From Ichthyophthirius multifiliis (lineage: Eukaryota; Ciliophora; Oligohymenophorea; Hymenostomatida), in contig NW_004087695.1 in the NCBI RefSeq assembly GCF_000220395.1, forward strand, positions 1 through 51,393: a stretch of 51,393 nucleotides of DNA, in the 5' to 3' direction. Made by a program: the position numbers and the translations under genes. Each line of letters opens with the position of its first letter. Within the stretch, counting starts at the first letter, position 1. Shown here piece after piece: positions 39,115 through 51,357 of the stretch. The notes beneath the pieces were generated by a model. The model was given only the letters and a program-made list of their open reading frames with translations, searched no databases and had not been told where the DNA came from.

Positions 39115-40319
39115 TATATATATTTTTATTTAGATTTATAATTAATATAATATATATTTTTTATTTAATTTTTAAAAATATTTAAAAAATTTAAAAAGAT
39201 TTTTATATATTTATATTTTTTATTTATAATTTTATATTAATTTTTTATATATAAATTATTATTTAAATAAATTATTTATATTAAAATATCTAATCTTTAT
39301 TTTTATTATTTTTCAAAAAAGAATGAAAAAGCAAATTATATTAATTTATTTTTTTTAATTATCAATTTTTTGTAAAATATTAGTTATTTATTATAACAAA
39401 AAAATTAAAATTAGTATATATAATTAAAAACACATATAAAATAAAAAAAAAACATTAATATTATAAATAAATTACTTTTAATAATACATAAAGTTTTATT
39501 ATTAGGCTAATGAAAAAAGATTAGTTTTATATTTATAGTATATATATTAAATGCATTTTCATAAATTATTATTAGTTCAGAAAATATTAGATAAATTATA
39601 ATTTATAATAAAATAATAAAAAGATTAAATATTTAAAATAAACACAAAAATTAAATTTAAACATAAAATTATATAAAAATTATTTTATAAAAATAAAAAT
39701 TTAAAGTTTACAAATATAAATAAGTAATTAAAGACTTTTTTTTATAATTTAACGAAAAAAAAATATTAAATATATATTTTAAGCATAATAAAAGTAATAA
39801 ATATGTAAAAAATAATAAAAATTTTAAAAAATTAAAAATTTTAGAATAGCAATTAAATAAACTCATAAAATATAAAAATCATTACAACATATTCAAAAAA
39901 TAAATTAAAGATAAAAGTTTGAATAACAATGAAAAATTAAAAAATAAAACAAATATATAATCTACCTAAACTTGAAAATAAAACAAAATAATATATTAAT
40001 TATTTTAGCTTTCGAAATGTATATTAAAACAGTCAAATAATTAAATTTGATTCAAAATATGATTATAAAATTAAAAAATAAGTATTTAATTATTAAAAAT
40101 TTTTTGTTTCTATATAACAAAAAAATAATATATTTATAAAATAGTAAGCAAATATTAAAATATAAAAATAATTAAATATGTAAAGAACAAATGAATAAAT
40201 AAAATTTATTATGAATTTAATTTTAAATAATTTTATTTAATATGTTTAAAATGATTTTTAAATAAATGAATAAAAATGCAAAAAAATAAAGAATAGATAT
40301 TAATAAATTTTAGTAAATA

Positions 40320-40376
<57 letters not shown>

Positions 40377-41035
40377 TTAAATTTATATATTCTTTTATTT
40401 ATTTTCAAATTTCTTAATGTTTAAAAATAAATAATTGATTATGATTAAATTAATTTAAAATATTAATTAGATTTAAACACATAGAGTCAAATAAAAAGGA
40501 ATTTATCATAAATGTATTATAAATACATTTTGTTTATTAATTTTATAAAATTTTTTTTTTATTTTTAAATAATTATGTTGAATATAAAAATTTGCTTAAA
40601 AATATTTTATAATATTAAATATAAATAAACATAAATATAATTAAATTCAATAAAAAATGTTAAATCTTTTGTTTTTTTAAATATTTAAAAAAATTTTTAA
40701 TGTTTAAATAATTCAATCTTATATTAATATAATAATATAAATAAAGAAAAAAAAATATAAGTTTATAATTATTCTATAAATAAAAAACTATCGTTTCTAT
40801 AAATATTCATATTAAAATAAATAATTCTTATTTTTTTATAATAATTTAAATATATGCAAATTTCTTTAATTGACAAATTCATCATATAAATATTTTATAT
40901 AAAAACATAAATAACTACTTAATATGTAATAAGAAAATATCAAAATAATATAACTTTTTTAAAAAAAATATAAAATAATTTTATTGAAATTAAATATATT
41001 TTTTTTGTATCATAAAAAAAATACATAAAATTTTT
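39018..41035. other. AT desert with long (TA)n tract
   Basis: Two kilobases of A/T between the CCT8 start and the end of the ubiquitin-like gene. It carries TA repeats at about 39070-39105 and a longer (TA)n at 40321-40372. No coding frame of interest on either strand. Confidence 0.65.
40321..40372. repeat. (TA)n microsatellite
   Basis: About 26 uninterrupted TA units in intergenic DNA. Confidence 0.85.
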
Positions 41036-41771
41036 TCATAATTATCTAACTATTAATTTAAAATCTACCCATCTCTTATTATGAATTACAATATCATATA
41101 TTTATTTAGTTTTTTCCTTTCCTTTAATAATTTAAAATTTATCAATTTTATCAATTCGACATGTACCTTAATTAGTTTTATATTATCCTGTATATTTCCA
41201 ACAACAATTACTTAAAAAAAGATCTTTAATAATAAATTTCATTTCTAAACTAAAAAAAATATATAAAAGACTATAAAAAAAAATACCATTATTAGCATTT
41301 TTATTAGTTAAGAATATAATTAACCCCAAAGACACCAAAACCTAAAGTTAAAAGTCTATCATTTTAATAATCTAAGCATTTATTATTAATACAAAATCCT
41401 TTGATAATTAAACCATTAAAAGAAAACTCTTATTTAATTGGATTACTAACTTCATTATTATATTATTTTTTTGAAATAAATGTCTATAATAAATCGTGAT
41501 CATTTTAAATATTTTTTAAATCACAAATAATAATTTCTTTATCTTTTATATGATTTTAGTATAAAGTTTAATTGGGAGCTAATATAATTTAGGAGTTAGT
41601 TTAATATAAATTCATTATTGCTGTTAAAGAATCAATGTTTAAATGTTCTGATATTTTGATTTATATTTATTTTATGTAGGTGTGCATTGATATTTATGTT
41701 AGCTTTATTTTTAACTAACATTTAGGAATATATATAATTAAATCTATATTCCAATCATATACTTTTTTCAT
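41036..41771 (-). CDS. ubiquitin-like domain plus Cys-rich domain protein
   Basis: Two exons: 41287-41771 and 41036-41249; 232 residues, no frame break. Residues 1-80 have the strand-helix-strand layout of a ubiquitin-like fold (VYDWNIDLIIYIPKCQLKIK, YIKQIQIKISEHLNIDSLTA, HIKDKEIIICD). The second half is a compact Cys-rich domain: FNGLIIKGFCINNKCLDYQN (C-x4-C), KCQQCLEMKF (C-x2-C) and LSNCCWKYTGQYK, a spacing that suggests two metal-binding pairs. I recall similar ubiquitin-plus-Cys-rich architectures in ciliate proteins but cannot name a characterised member. The 37-nt intron (41250-41286) splits the second Cys pair. Function unknown; a ubiquitin-pathway adaptor role is inference. Confidence 0.7.
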
Positions 41772-42219
41772 TTATTATTTTCTAATATAAAAATTTATAA
41801 TATTTATTAATTTATATATTATTTTGATTTTTGCTTTATAAAATATAAGTCAAATTTTTCTTTATTGTTTGAATATTTTTATTTTTTTAATATTTCTTAT
41901 TATTTTATGATTATATATTTTATTTTTTATTTTAATGTTTATTGAGATTTTTTTTTTTAAATAAAGTAATATGATTGTGTTAAAGTTAAAATTTAATTTT
42001 AGATTTATTTAGTTTATTAGCTTTGTTAGGAAATAATAAAAATAATTTAATAAAAGAAATTATTGTCTAAAATATATTCCTTTAACTTATATTTGATTTA
42101 ACATTATTTTAAACATATAAAGTTATGAATAAATTAAATTATTGTCTTGTATGTTAATAATTATAATTACTCAGATTTAATTAATATTATAATATTTAAG
42201 ATTTTGAATAATTTTTATT
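41772..42219. other. AT-rich intergenic DNA
   Basis: About 450 bases of T-rich DNA between two minus-strand genes. No motif seen. Confidence 0.55.
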
Positions 42220-42650
42220 TCAATTAAAGGTTTTTTAAAATTTTTTTTTTTAAAAAAAATTATATATTATTTATTTTATAAAATATAAAAAAAAGATATT
42301 TATTTCACAAAAAATTACATTTTTAGTACTTTTAATATTATTATTTCTAAGTAATTAATTCAAACCTTAAAAAGAATTGTAAACATTATTATTAATATTT
42401 ATATATTTTTTAAAACTATATAATTATTTTTAAAATCTTTAATTAGGAAAAACATATGAAATTCTATTTTTTTAGCAAAAGATAAAGCTTTATAGAAATC
42501 TCATTAATTCCTCATCATACATAAAGCAATATTATTCGTAAAGCACTTCTAGATATTCGAGCCACACAATGTATTAAAGTTTTCCTTTTTCAAATCAATT
42601 TAATATTTCTTATTTATATATGTGTTTATATATTTATATATTTATATATT

Positions 42651-42681
<31 letters not shown>

Positions 42682-42930
42682 TTATTTTAAATCTCAATAT
42701 TTATTATTTACTATTATAAATAAATTATATTAATTAGTATTCTATTTATTAATTATAAACCATAAACTATTTTTAGTACTCAGTTTAACCCTTTTTAAAT
42801 TAATATATTTATATTGAGTGAGATGAAATAACCAACAATCAATAATTGGTCTTTCGATAAATATATGCCTTTTTCGATTATTAAATTTATGTTTTTTATT
42901 AAGCTACGTTTAGTAGAATTATTTTAACAT
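42220..42930 (-). CDS. unrecognised 171-residue protein
   Basis: Two exons, 42780-42930 and 42220-42584, around a long TA-rich intron of 195 nt. The first exon reads MLKQFYQTQLNKKHKFNNRK and RHIFIERPIIDCWLFHLTQ; the second begins KLQYIVWLEYLEVLYEQYCF followed by MYDEELMRFLQSFIFCQKN. Phases fit exactly, which supports the model. The C-terminal 60 residues are Asn/Lys/Phe-rich and may be translated non-coding DNA before the first TGA. No family, signal peptide or clear membrane segment recognised. Confidence 0.5.
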
Positions 42931-43173
42931 TTTTTATTTGATTTATAAAATATTTTTGTTGTTGTTTTAAAAAATTACTATTTTAGCAATTTTATAAATT
43001 TTCCCTTTTTTTTTATCTTTTATCAATAAAAGAGTTAATTATATAAATAAAAATATATATATATATATATTTTTTTTAAAAAAAAAAAAGAAAAAAAAAA
43101 TATATATATACATACATACATATATATATATATAAGCATACATATATAAATATGTAAGAAAATTATTTAAAAA

Positions 43174-44705
43174 ATGCTATCTTATAAAAAAAGGAAAACT
43201 TTCGCATAGAAATTCGAAAAAACCGTAATCTTTAAGAATTTGCATTAAAAAGATAAAAACTAATATTATGTACCCAAAAAGATATTTCCTAAGAGGAACA
43301 AGATGAATAAACTCCATTATCTTAAAACATATAAAATTTAAAGAAACATTTTCTAAATGGAGATCAGGAAAATTTACATAAAACATTAATTTAAATAAGA
43401 AAAATAACATGCTTAAAGGAAAAAGAGAATACTGAATAAATTTATATACAAATGATTGAGGATATATAATTTATGTAAATACTAATATAAATATTAGAAA
43501 TAATGATTAATGTCGAATAGAAGATCTTAAAGTAGATTTTATATGAATGTACTCATATTTTAGTTAATATTTGTTACTAAAATAACCATTAGTGTGAAAA
43601 ATTACTAAATTTGGGTATTTTAAGGATTTTCGAGAAAACAATAAAAAATGTAAATAAAAAGAAAATTTTGGAAAATCTTTTTTGGTGTTTGGGAAATATG
43701 GCGGCTGATAGTGAAGAAGTTCGAGAAAAGATTTTTTTTTTTGAAAATTTTTAGAAGGGATTTGTTAAAGGCTTCTTTTTAGAAAAAATTTAAGGAAATC
43801 CTTGTTTTTAATAAAATTTTTAATTAATTAAGGCCTATACTTATTTTTTAACAAATTTAATTTGTAAATTCCCTTTACCTAATGCTTAAATTATTGAGGA
43901 AATTTTTGATATTTTAAAGGCTTTTTTGAGTATTTTTGGGAATTTTTAATTGATTTAGGAAGATATTATCAAAGCTTTGAGAATTTTTTGTAATAAAAAT
44001 GAATTTTGTATCGATATAATATATAAATGTGGTATTCTAAAGGAAATTTTCGAAATTTTACTGGGAAAAAATAATCAATTAATTATTTAAATTTTAGATT
44101 TTTTAATTTTTTTATGTGAATATTAAGAAGATGAAATAAATAAAAAGATTTTCGTTTAGAAAAATTTCTAAGAAATAATAATTAAAGTAATGTAAAATAA
44201 TAAACATTAAATTAAATTAAAATGCATTCTTTTTTTATAAATACTTATATCAGGAAAAGCCTATATGTCTTTTATTGCTGAAATCATTCTTTTTTAAGAA
44301 ATTTTTAAAGTTCTTTTAAATTTCCTTGTCTTTGAAGATTTTTAAGTTAAATTGTAAATTTTGAAGTTTTTTTAAATTGTTTTAAAAACTGAAATGGGTA
44401 TTTAAAAAATGATTTCATTTGAATATATTTAATTTTTATTGAAATTATCATCGTGTGGTTATTTAGAATTCGCTCAAATTTGTTTAGAATAACTTGATTT
44501 GATACTTGATTATGGATTATAAATATAGGAATGCTAGGATGATTGGGAAGATGGAGATAAATTTGGAAATAATTAAGTTTTTTAGTAGTTTTATTAATTT
44601 GAGGGAGTTAAATAGATTGAATTTTTGTTTAATTAATATTAAAAATCGAATAAAATTTAAGATAATATACTTAATTTTATTTAGAAATATAATCTTGTTA
44701 ATTGA
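43174..44705 (+). CDS. importin alpha (karyopherin alpha), single exon
   Basis: About 510 residues. A basic importin-beta-binding region opens the protein (RIEIRKNRNLQEFALKRQKL), followed by armadillo repeats; the signature repeat WCLGNMAADSEEVREKIFF matches the family's WALGNIAGDS block, and the end (FEGVKQIEFLFNQYQKSN) matches the C-terminal ECGGLEKIEALQ region after an acidic stretch QECQDDWEDGDKFG. Importin alpha bridges nuclear localisation signals and importin beta for nuclear import. Several classical Trp-x3-Asn positions along the groove are not conserved, so cargo binding may be divergent. The ATG at 43174 joins the IBB frame only if the seven-A run 43186-43192 is eight (MLSYKKKENFRIEIRK); otherwise translation would stop within about 90 codons. 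A second, different copy lies at 50647. Confidence 0.85.
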
Positions 44706-44722
44706 AAATATATATAAATATA

Positions 44723-44761
<39 letters not shown>

Positions 44762-44844
44762 TTTTTTGTCAAAAAATAAAGTTTTTTATTTTTCTAATAA
44801 AAAATAAATATAATATTAATAAATTATTAAACTAATAAAAAAAA
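44706..44844. repeat. short intergenic gap with (TA)n
   Basis: Only about 140 bases separate importin alpha from the next gene; a (TA)n tract fills about 44725-44756. Confidence 0.7.
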
Positions 44845-45243
44845 ATGACTATTTATAAAGCTAGCCTATTATTAGCAGGAGTTAAAAAGTTTTTTTTTTA
44901 AATAAATATTTTTTTTAATCTTTTTTTTTTTACTATTTTATAAACATATATAGATATTCTTTGGTAATTGCGCAATTTGTACACATTCAATATATGTACA
45001 TAATTAAATTGATTAATAATAAATTAATTTGATAAAAAATATTCATAATCCTGAATATAAAAGAGGTTTTTAAATTTCTAAATAGAAATTAATATTATTA
45101 TTTTTTTTTTTAAAAAGTTTAAATATAACAAGAGTATAAATTTTTACATATTTAATTCTTTTAATTTTTTTTAGAATTTTATACCTATAATATTTAGATA
45201 GAGAAATTTTTTCTATTTATAATTTACCAATATATGCTGCCTC

Positions 45244-45281
<38 letters not shown>

Positions 45282-45512
45282 ATATAAATTTTATAGATTG
45301 TAGGTGGTTTGTTTTTACCAAAAACATTTTTTTTTATTATTAGTTCAGATTTTTTATTAAGATAAAAAATATTTATGGATAGAAATAAACATGATAACAA
45401 AATAACTTATTTTGAATAATCTATTGAATATAAGACTTTAACTTATTTAGAACTTTCTATGTTTATATTAGGAAGTTTAATTCCATTGAGGTATATAATA
45501 AAGGGAAAATGA
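44845..45512 (+). CDS. small predicted membrane protein, unidentified
   Basis: Four small exons fit in phase: 44845-44888, 44954-44995, 45175-45244, 45297-45512; 123 residues, TGA 45510-45512. Hydrophobic segments are YSLVIAQFVHIQYIILYLQY, the stretch IYAASIVGGLFLPKTFFFII and LSMFILGSLIPLRYII, suggesting three membrane spans separated by a charged loop (RQKIFMDRNKHDNKITYFEQ). The third intron (45245-45296) consists largely of a 32-T run. I do not recognise the family; the ordered loop and consistent phases argue for a real gene rather than chance frames. Confidence 0.55.
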
Positions 45513-45887
45513 AGAAAAAACATATTTAATTAAAAATATATTAAACAAAAAAAATATTAATAGCAAATAGATATTTAATAAAGATAAAACAAAATTAAAA
45601 TCTTTTATTTATTTTATTCTAATATAATATATAAAATAAGAAAAAAAAAAAATAATATAATATTAAATTATTAATATATAAATATATAAAATAAAAATAA
45701 AAAAAATAATAAAAAAATTATATTAGAAATTTTAAGAAAAAAAAAAAATCAAGTTAAAAATATATATTAATAGAAATTATATATATACAATAAAAATATA
45801 AAATTTAAAAATAATTATGATTTAAGGAATAATATTATAATTAATAAAATTTAATGTATTCATTTCTTATAAAAAAAAGAAATATAT
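45513..45887. other. AT-rich gap between convergent genes
   Basis: About 375 bases of A-rich DNA where the membrane-protein gene and the Asn-rich gene end. No feature seen. Confidence 0.55.
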
Positions 45888-46034
45888 TCAAAAATTAAAA
45901 CAAACTTTTTTTTAAAGTAATTCGTATTTAGGAGGAATAATAAAAATTATTTTTCTTTATAAATTAGAGCAATTAGAATTTTCATTTTTATTTAAATAAA
46001 CAAAATTACTATTGTTATTTATAATATTATTATA

Positions 46035-46086
<52 letters not shown>

Positions 46087-47468
46087 TCATAATTATTTTC
46101 ATTTTTGTCATTAATATTGTTTTTTTCGCCATAATCTTTATAATGGTTTTTATTATTGTTTACATTTTTTTCTATATTTATGTCTTTAATATTATCTTTA
46201 ATCATTTAATTATTAGAAAATGATTATCTTGGTGAAAGTGTTTATAAAGATTATTATGTATTATTATTATTATTGTTTATTTATAAATTTATATTATTTT
46301 TTTAATCATTTGTACTAAAATTATAACTTTGTAAATATTATTAATATTATTTATCCGATAATTCAAGTAGTTAAAATGAAAGTTTTTTTGTAGAATCTAA
46401 CAAACACATAGTCCAAGGTAATCTTCTTAAGTTTTCTATTTTTTCATATTTCTAATCTTCAACTAAAGGAAGTACATAATAAGCTAATAAATCAATTTTT
46501 TTTTAATTATCTTCTACAGCAAGTTAATCAAAATAATCTTTTATTTATTAATTTTTGTTATAAATCTAAATATAAATTAATAAAATATTTTACTTAAAAA
46601 ACAACAATAATCCTATACAAATTTTTTCGAAGAAAATACCTTTTTTAAAAATGTTGTATTCATAGTTTTAATTGAGCTATTTTTTCTAAAAATAAAAATA
46701 TATAATTATATATATATAAATATATTAATATTACCTAAAAGGTAAAACAAATTAAGAATCATTTACATGTTATTTAAAATAATGATTCATGCAAATTTCA
46801 TTAGCTTCCTTAAAATTCATTTTTGAATTACATCGAATTTTAAGCTGAGAAAAAAGATATCTAAAAGCCTTTCTCATACAAAACTTTGTCATTTCTTCTT
46901 TTGTTTTTTTCAATTTCTGGAACTTTTTTATTAACATGTTAAATATGTTTAAATAAACGTCTTTTTTCTCACTAAATTATTCGTCTTCTAGTATAAAAAT
47001 TCGCTTCTTTTAAAGAAGTTCTTCATCTTTATTTAAATAGGAAACTATATAATTTATTAAGGTCTTTATTTTAAAATATTCTTTTTATTTTTCTTAACTC
47101 ATCATATTAGTTTAAATTATATTTTATTCATCGTATTCTTCATCGTCATAATCTAATAAAAATTCGCTAGCGTTAGACTTACTGAAATTTATTTATGTCG
47201 TTTATATAGTTTTAGGAGTTTCATATTATAATTCATCTTCTTTTTCTTATGAATTTATTAATGAGTTTTGGAGAGAGTAGCTGTTTATTATTAATTGTTA
47301 TTAAGTTAATTACGGGTGAGAAAATTATAGATTTTCTTGAGGAGTTTAGGGAGTTAAAGGAAATTAAATTTAAGGTTATATAGACTTGGATTTAGGAGAA
47401 ATTATTTGGCAAATAGATAATTCGGATTTGTTTATTTAAGTAGATGGAGGACAAGTAGAAGTATTCAT
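45888..47468 (-). CDS. Asn/Gln-rich ciliate protein, unidentified
   Basis: Three exons: 46735-47468, 46640-46685, 45888-46565; 485 residues, phases all fit. The N-terminal 110 residues are Ser/Pro/Gln-rich (STCPPSTQ, FPLTPQTPQENLQF), then acidic (FLLDYDDEEYDEQN). Residues about 130-330 are the ordered core: KTLINYIVSYLNKDEELLQK, KFCMRKAFRYLFSQLKIRCN, the block FVLPFRKNSSIKTMNTTFLK, DYFDQLAVEDNQKKID and LRRLPWTMCLLDSTKK. The C-terminal third is Asn-rich, with a pure Asn run from an AAT repeat (46028-46077). The core pattern, basic LPFRKNS.KTMN followed by helices, looks like a conserved domain, but I cannot name it. A nuclear or regulatory protein is a guess from composition. Confidence 0.65.
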
Positions 47469-49332
47469 TATTTTATTTATTTTGAGGTATTTATTTATTT
47501 GCTTTTATAAAAATTTTATTATATTTTTTATTAATTTTTTATTTTTAATTTTTTTTTTTCAATTTTTGTGTTTATATTTTATTAATTTTTTTTGTTTATT
47601 TTTTTATATTGAAAAAAAAATTAATTATTTGTTTATATATATATGTATTTTTTGGTGTTTTTTTTTTTTTTTTCCTATTATATTTTAATATTTATTATTT
47701 TTAATTTTTATTTATTTTATTTAATAATATAAAATAAAAATTATAAATATAACAATAGCAAAATATAAAAATGTTTTATTAAATTATAAAAAAATCAATA
47801 TCAAAATATATATAAAAAATAAAAACTAAAAATTAATAAAAAATAATTAAAATTAAATTAAAAATTTTACTATTATATATATAATTAGTAATTAAAATAT
47901 GAAATAAATATAATTAATATAAAATATTATAAAAGGAATTTCTAAAATTTTTAAATATTAATTTTAATTTTATTAATATAGATAATTAATAATGAATAAT
48001 AAATATAATACAATCATTTAATAAATATTGAATTTTTTATAAATAAATGTTCTTAAAATTAAAAATATATTTATTTTTTGCATTTTTTATTATTTATATT
48101 TATATAAATAAAAAAATGATTTTATATTGCATATAAATACATAAATATAAATAATATAATTTAAATATTTATTTTATAATATTATATATTATATATGTAT
48201 CAGTTTTAAAAAATAAATAAATATTAATATTTTAATAAAATAAATTTTAGTTTAATAATATTAATATTATTTCTATTTATAATATCATATATTTTTTTTT
48301 ATTAATATTTATATTTTTCTTTCTCATGTTATAATTAATTATTTTTTAATTTATTATTCTAATTGAGTTATTATTTAAGTAGAAATTATCTAACTTTTTT
48401 ATACTTAATATCATTTTTATTTATCCGTTTTGTCTAGGTTATATATCCATATTTACTATTTTTATATTTATTTTTATGATCTATTTTTTTTTTTTTAAAT
48501 TGAATAATTATTTAGATTTTTTTTATTATATTAAAGATGCTATAATTTAATATATTTTAAGAAAAAAATTATTAATTATTATAATAATTATATTATATTA
48601 AAGTTTTATTATATTTTTTCAAATAAATAATTAATTATAAAATTATTTTTTAAATTTTTTTAGCTTATATTGAAGAAATATATCTAGTTGATCTTTAATT
48701 AATAGAAAATATATTCCTCATAATTAATAAAAAAATAAATATATATATATATATATTAAATAATTTAAAATAAAAAACGTATTATAAGAAAATAAAAATA
48801 TAAGCAAAATTAATAAATAATTTATAAAAACGATATATATTTTGTATATTTATTATAAATTAATTAATAATTATTTTTATATCATGATAATTATATATAA
48901 TAAATAATTTTTTTTTTTAAAAAAAAAATAAATAACAAAGAGTTAGTTATTAATTTAAAATAAAAGAGCATATTATATTCAATTTATATTAGTAGATTAG
49001 AGTAATAGTTTAATTTTATTTTAGTTAATTTTCTTTAATATACATATAATTATATAAAGAAGTTTTTTTTTAATTAATTAAATATATTATTAATTTATAT
49101 TATTTATAATAGAATAAATATTAAATATTATTAAATTAAAATAATCATAATAAAATAAATATATATCATATAATATATAATAAATATTACATTTTTCTAA
49201 TTAATTTTTTAATTTCTTACAATATAAACTATAATTATATATGTATTTAATATATTTAATTTATATATATTTATTATATATTTTTTTATCTATATAAATT
49301 AATTATTAATTTTCTAATAATAAAAAAAATCT
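47469..49332. other. AT desert
   Basis: About 1.9 kb of A/T. The hydrophobic open frame at 47482-47688 is an artefact of T-rich DNA. A few C/G-containing patches near 48420-48450 show no coherent frame. Confidence 0.6.
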
Positions 49333-49940
49333 TCAATTTTTTTCTTGTCTAAAATATCTTATGTAAATTCACTTTTAATCTATTAATTATTACTTTCAAG
49401 TATAACTTTTTTAAGGTTATTTTATAGATTATTTTATTAACAATTTTCTTAACAATCTTAATTATTTTTTTAGTAATTAACTTTATTATTATTTTAAAAT
49501 TCTTTTAAAATTGATTTTTATTATAAATTCAATATATTAATGTCTACACCTTATTCTTAGAATAATTATTTTATTTAGTTTTTTCTTTCTTAACGACTCA
49601 ATGATTTATTAAGCTTTATTAGTTTCATTTACTTCATTAAGTCCACCTTCTAATCTTCTGTTAATTAAGAATTTTAATCTAGAAAATGCTTAATTAATTA
49701 TTTTTAATCTTTAAAAGCTAATTTAGCATATTATTCAATATTAACTCCTATTTTTTACAATAACTCTTCTATTTTTTAGTTAGTTTATTCTGCTGTAAGA
49801 GATCGGTCATAAATTATTTTATTAATATTTTTTCTAAAGTATGTTTCTTGGCTTTTTGTTACACCTAGTTTTTTTAAGTATTTTTCGAAGTTTTAATAAG
49901 AAAGTGTAACTAAGAATAGGAATATAAGAATTTTTTTCAT
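49333..49940 (-). CDS. predicted secreted helical protein
   Basis: Single exon of about 202 residues with a clear signal peptide, MKKILIFLFLVTLSYQ. The mature part is helical, Lys/Gln-rich, with a loosely repeated motif: YLKKLGVTKSQETYFRK, LLQKIGVNIEQYAKLAFKD and LFQEQGVDINILNLQQKS, each with a Gly-Val pair after a basic helix. It has two close Cys (DCQENC). The frame has no TGA for hundreds of bases past the coding-like part; adding one A to the seven-A run (T run 49337-49343) gives an immediate TGA at 49335-49333 after ILDKKKN. That would be the natural end. Role unknown; secretion or targeting to a secretory compartment is inferred from the signal peptide. Confidence 0.65.
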
Positions 49941-50646
49941 ATTTTTATATTTTTATTATATTTGTTTTGTTTGTTTTATATTTTTATTTAAAAAAAAGTT
50001 GTTTGCTATATAAAAATAGCTTTTTTATTATATATTGCTAAAAAAATTAATGGTTTTAAATAAAATTTAATCATTTTTCTTGTTTTTTTTTAATTATTTT
50101 TTAGCAAAATTTAGTTATAGATTAAAATATAGCAATTTTTTATAAATTATATTTATAATTATGGAATTTATAATAATATAATGTAAAATCTATTATTTTT
50201 TATTATTTTTTTAAGCAATATATAATTTTTATAATATTAATCATATAGAAATTTATAAAAGCAATTATTTTAAAAAATAATAATAATCAAAACTAAAAAT
50301 TAATTGTAGTATATTAAGTATTATATATATTAAAATTTATAAAAATTAATTAATAATGAAATATTTAGTTTTAAAATTAAAAATTTTTTTAATAATAATA
50401 ATTATGCTATCAACTTTATTATCTTTATTTATTATTTAATATAAAATTTAAAAATTTTAAATAAAAATACATGATAAAATTTATATATAGATATATTAAA
50501 ATATAAATTTAAAATTCAATTTGATATATTTCATAAATAAACTTTGATTAATAATATTAAATATTATTATTTTTTTCGTTTATTTAAGCAAATATATTAA
50601 CACATAAAAAAATATATATTATAAATAAAAAAGGACAAAATAAAAA
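49941..50646. other. AT-rich intergenic DNA
   Basis: About 700 bases of A/T between the divergent secreted-protein gene and the second importin gene. No motif seen. Confidence 0.6.
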
Positions 50647-51357
50647 ATGAGTACGATCTTAAAATCCTTAATGTTATAAAAATAAGAAAAATAAAGAATT
50701 GAAATGCGAAAAAAATAAATAAATAAAAAAATATAAAATTAAAGAACAAAATAAACTAACAAATAATAAACATAAGAATTCGAATAAATAAAAAACTCAT
50801 TAATAGAATAATTAAATACACTAGAATTATATATAAACTAAAATTAATAGAATAATATTTTAGAAATTATAAAATGCATATAAGAGTATTTATTTTCGTC
50901 TGTAAATAACTAAGTGATCGAATTTTTAAATTTGTCAAATTATCCTTTTACATTAATTAATTTATTAAAAAAAATTAAAACGAATAAATATAAAAAAAAG
51001 TATTTAAATCTTTACAAAATTTAACTTGTACAAAAAATGAATTAATTTTTGAAAAAATGGTAGAAATGGGAATTTTAGAATAATTTATTTAAGTTTTTTA
51101 AAGCGGAAATATAAAAAATATTAATCGAATACTTTTTTGTTTAGGAAATTTATGCGGTATTTTCAATGAAAAAGTATTTGATGAAATATTAAGACTTAAT
51201 TTTTTATATTAAATTGAGTATTTTTTAGATGAATAAGACTTAGAAGAAGATTTATGCTTTTTTATATCAAATTTTTTGACAAATACTAAAGTTTAATATA
51301 GTTTTGTAAATATATATTAAATATAATTAAATATATAAAAAAAAAATATACATATTC

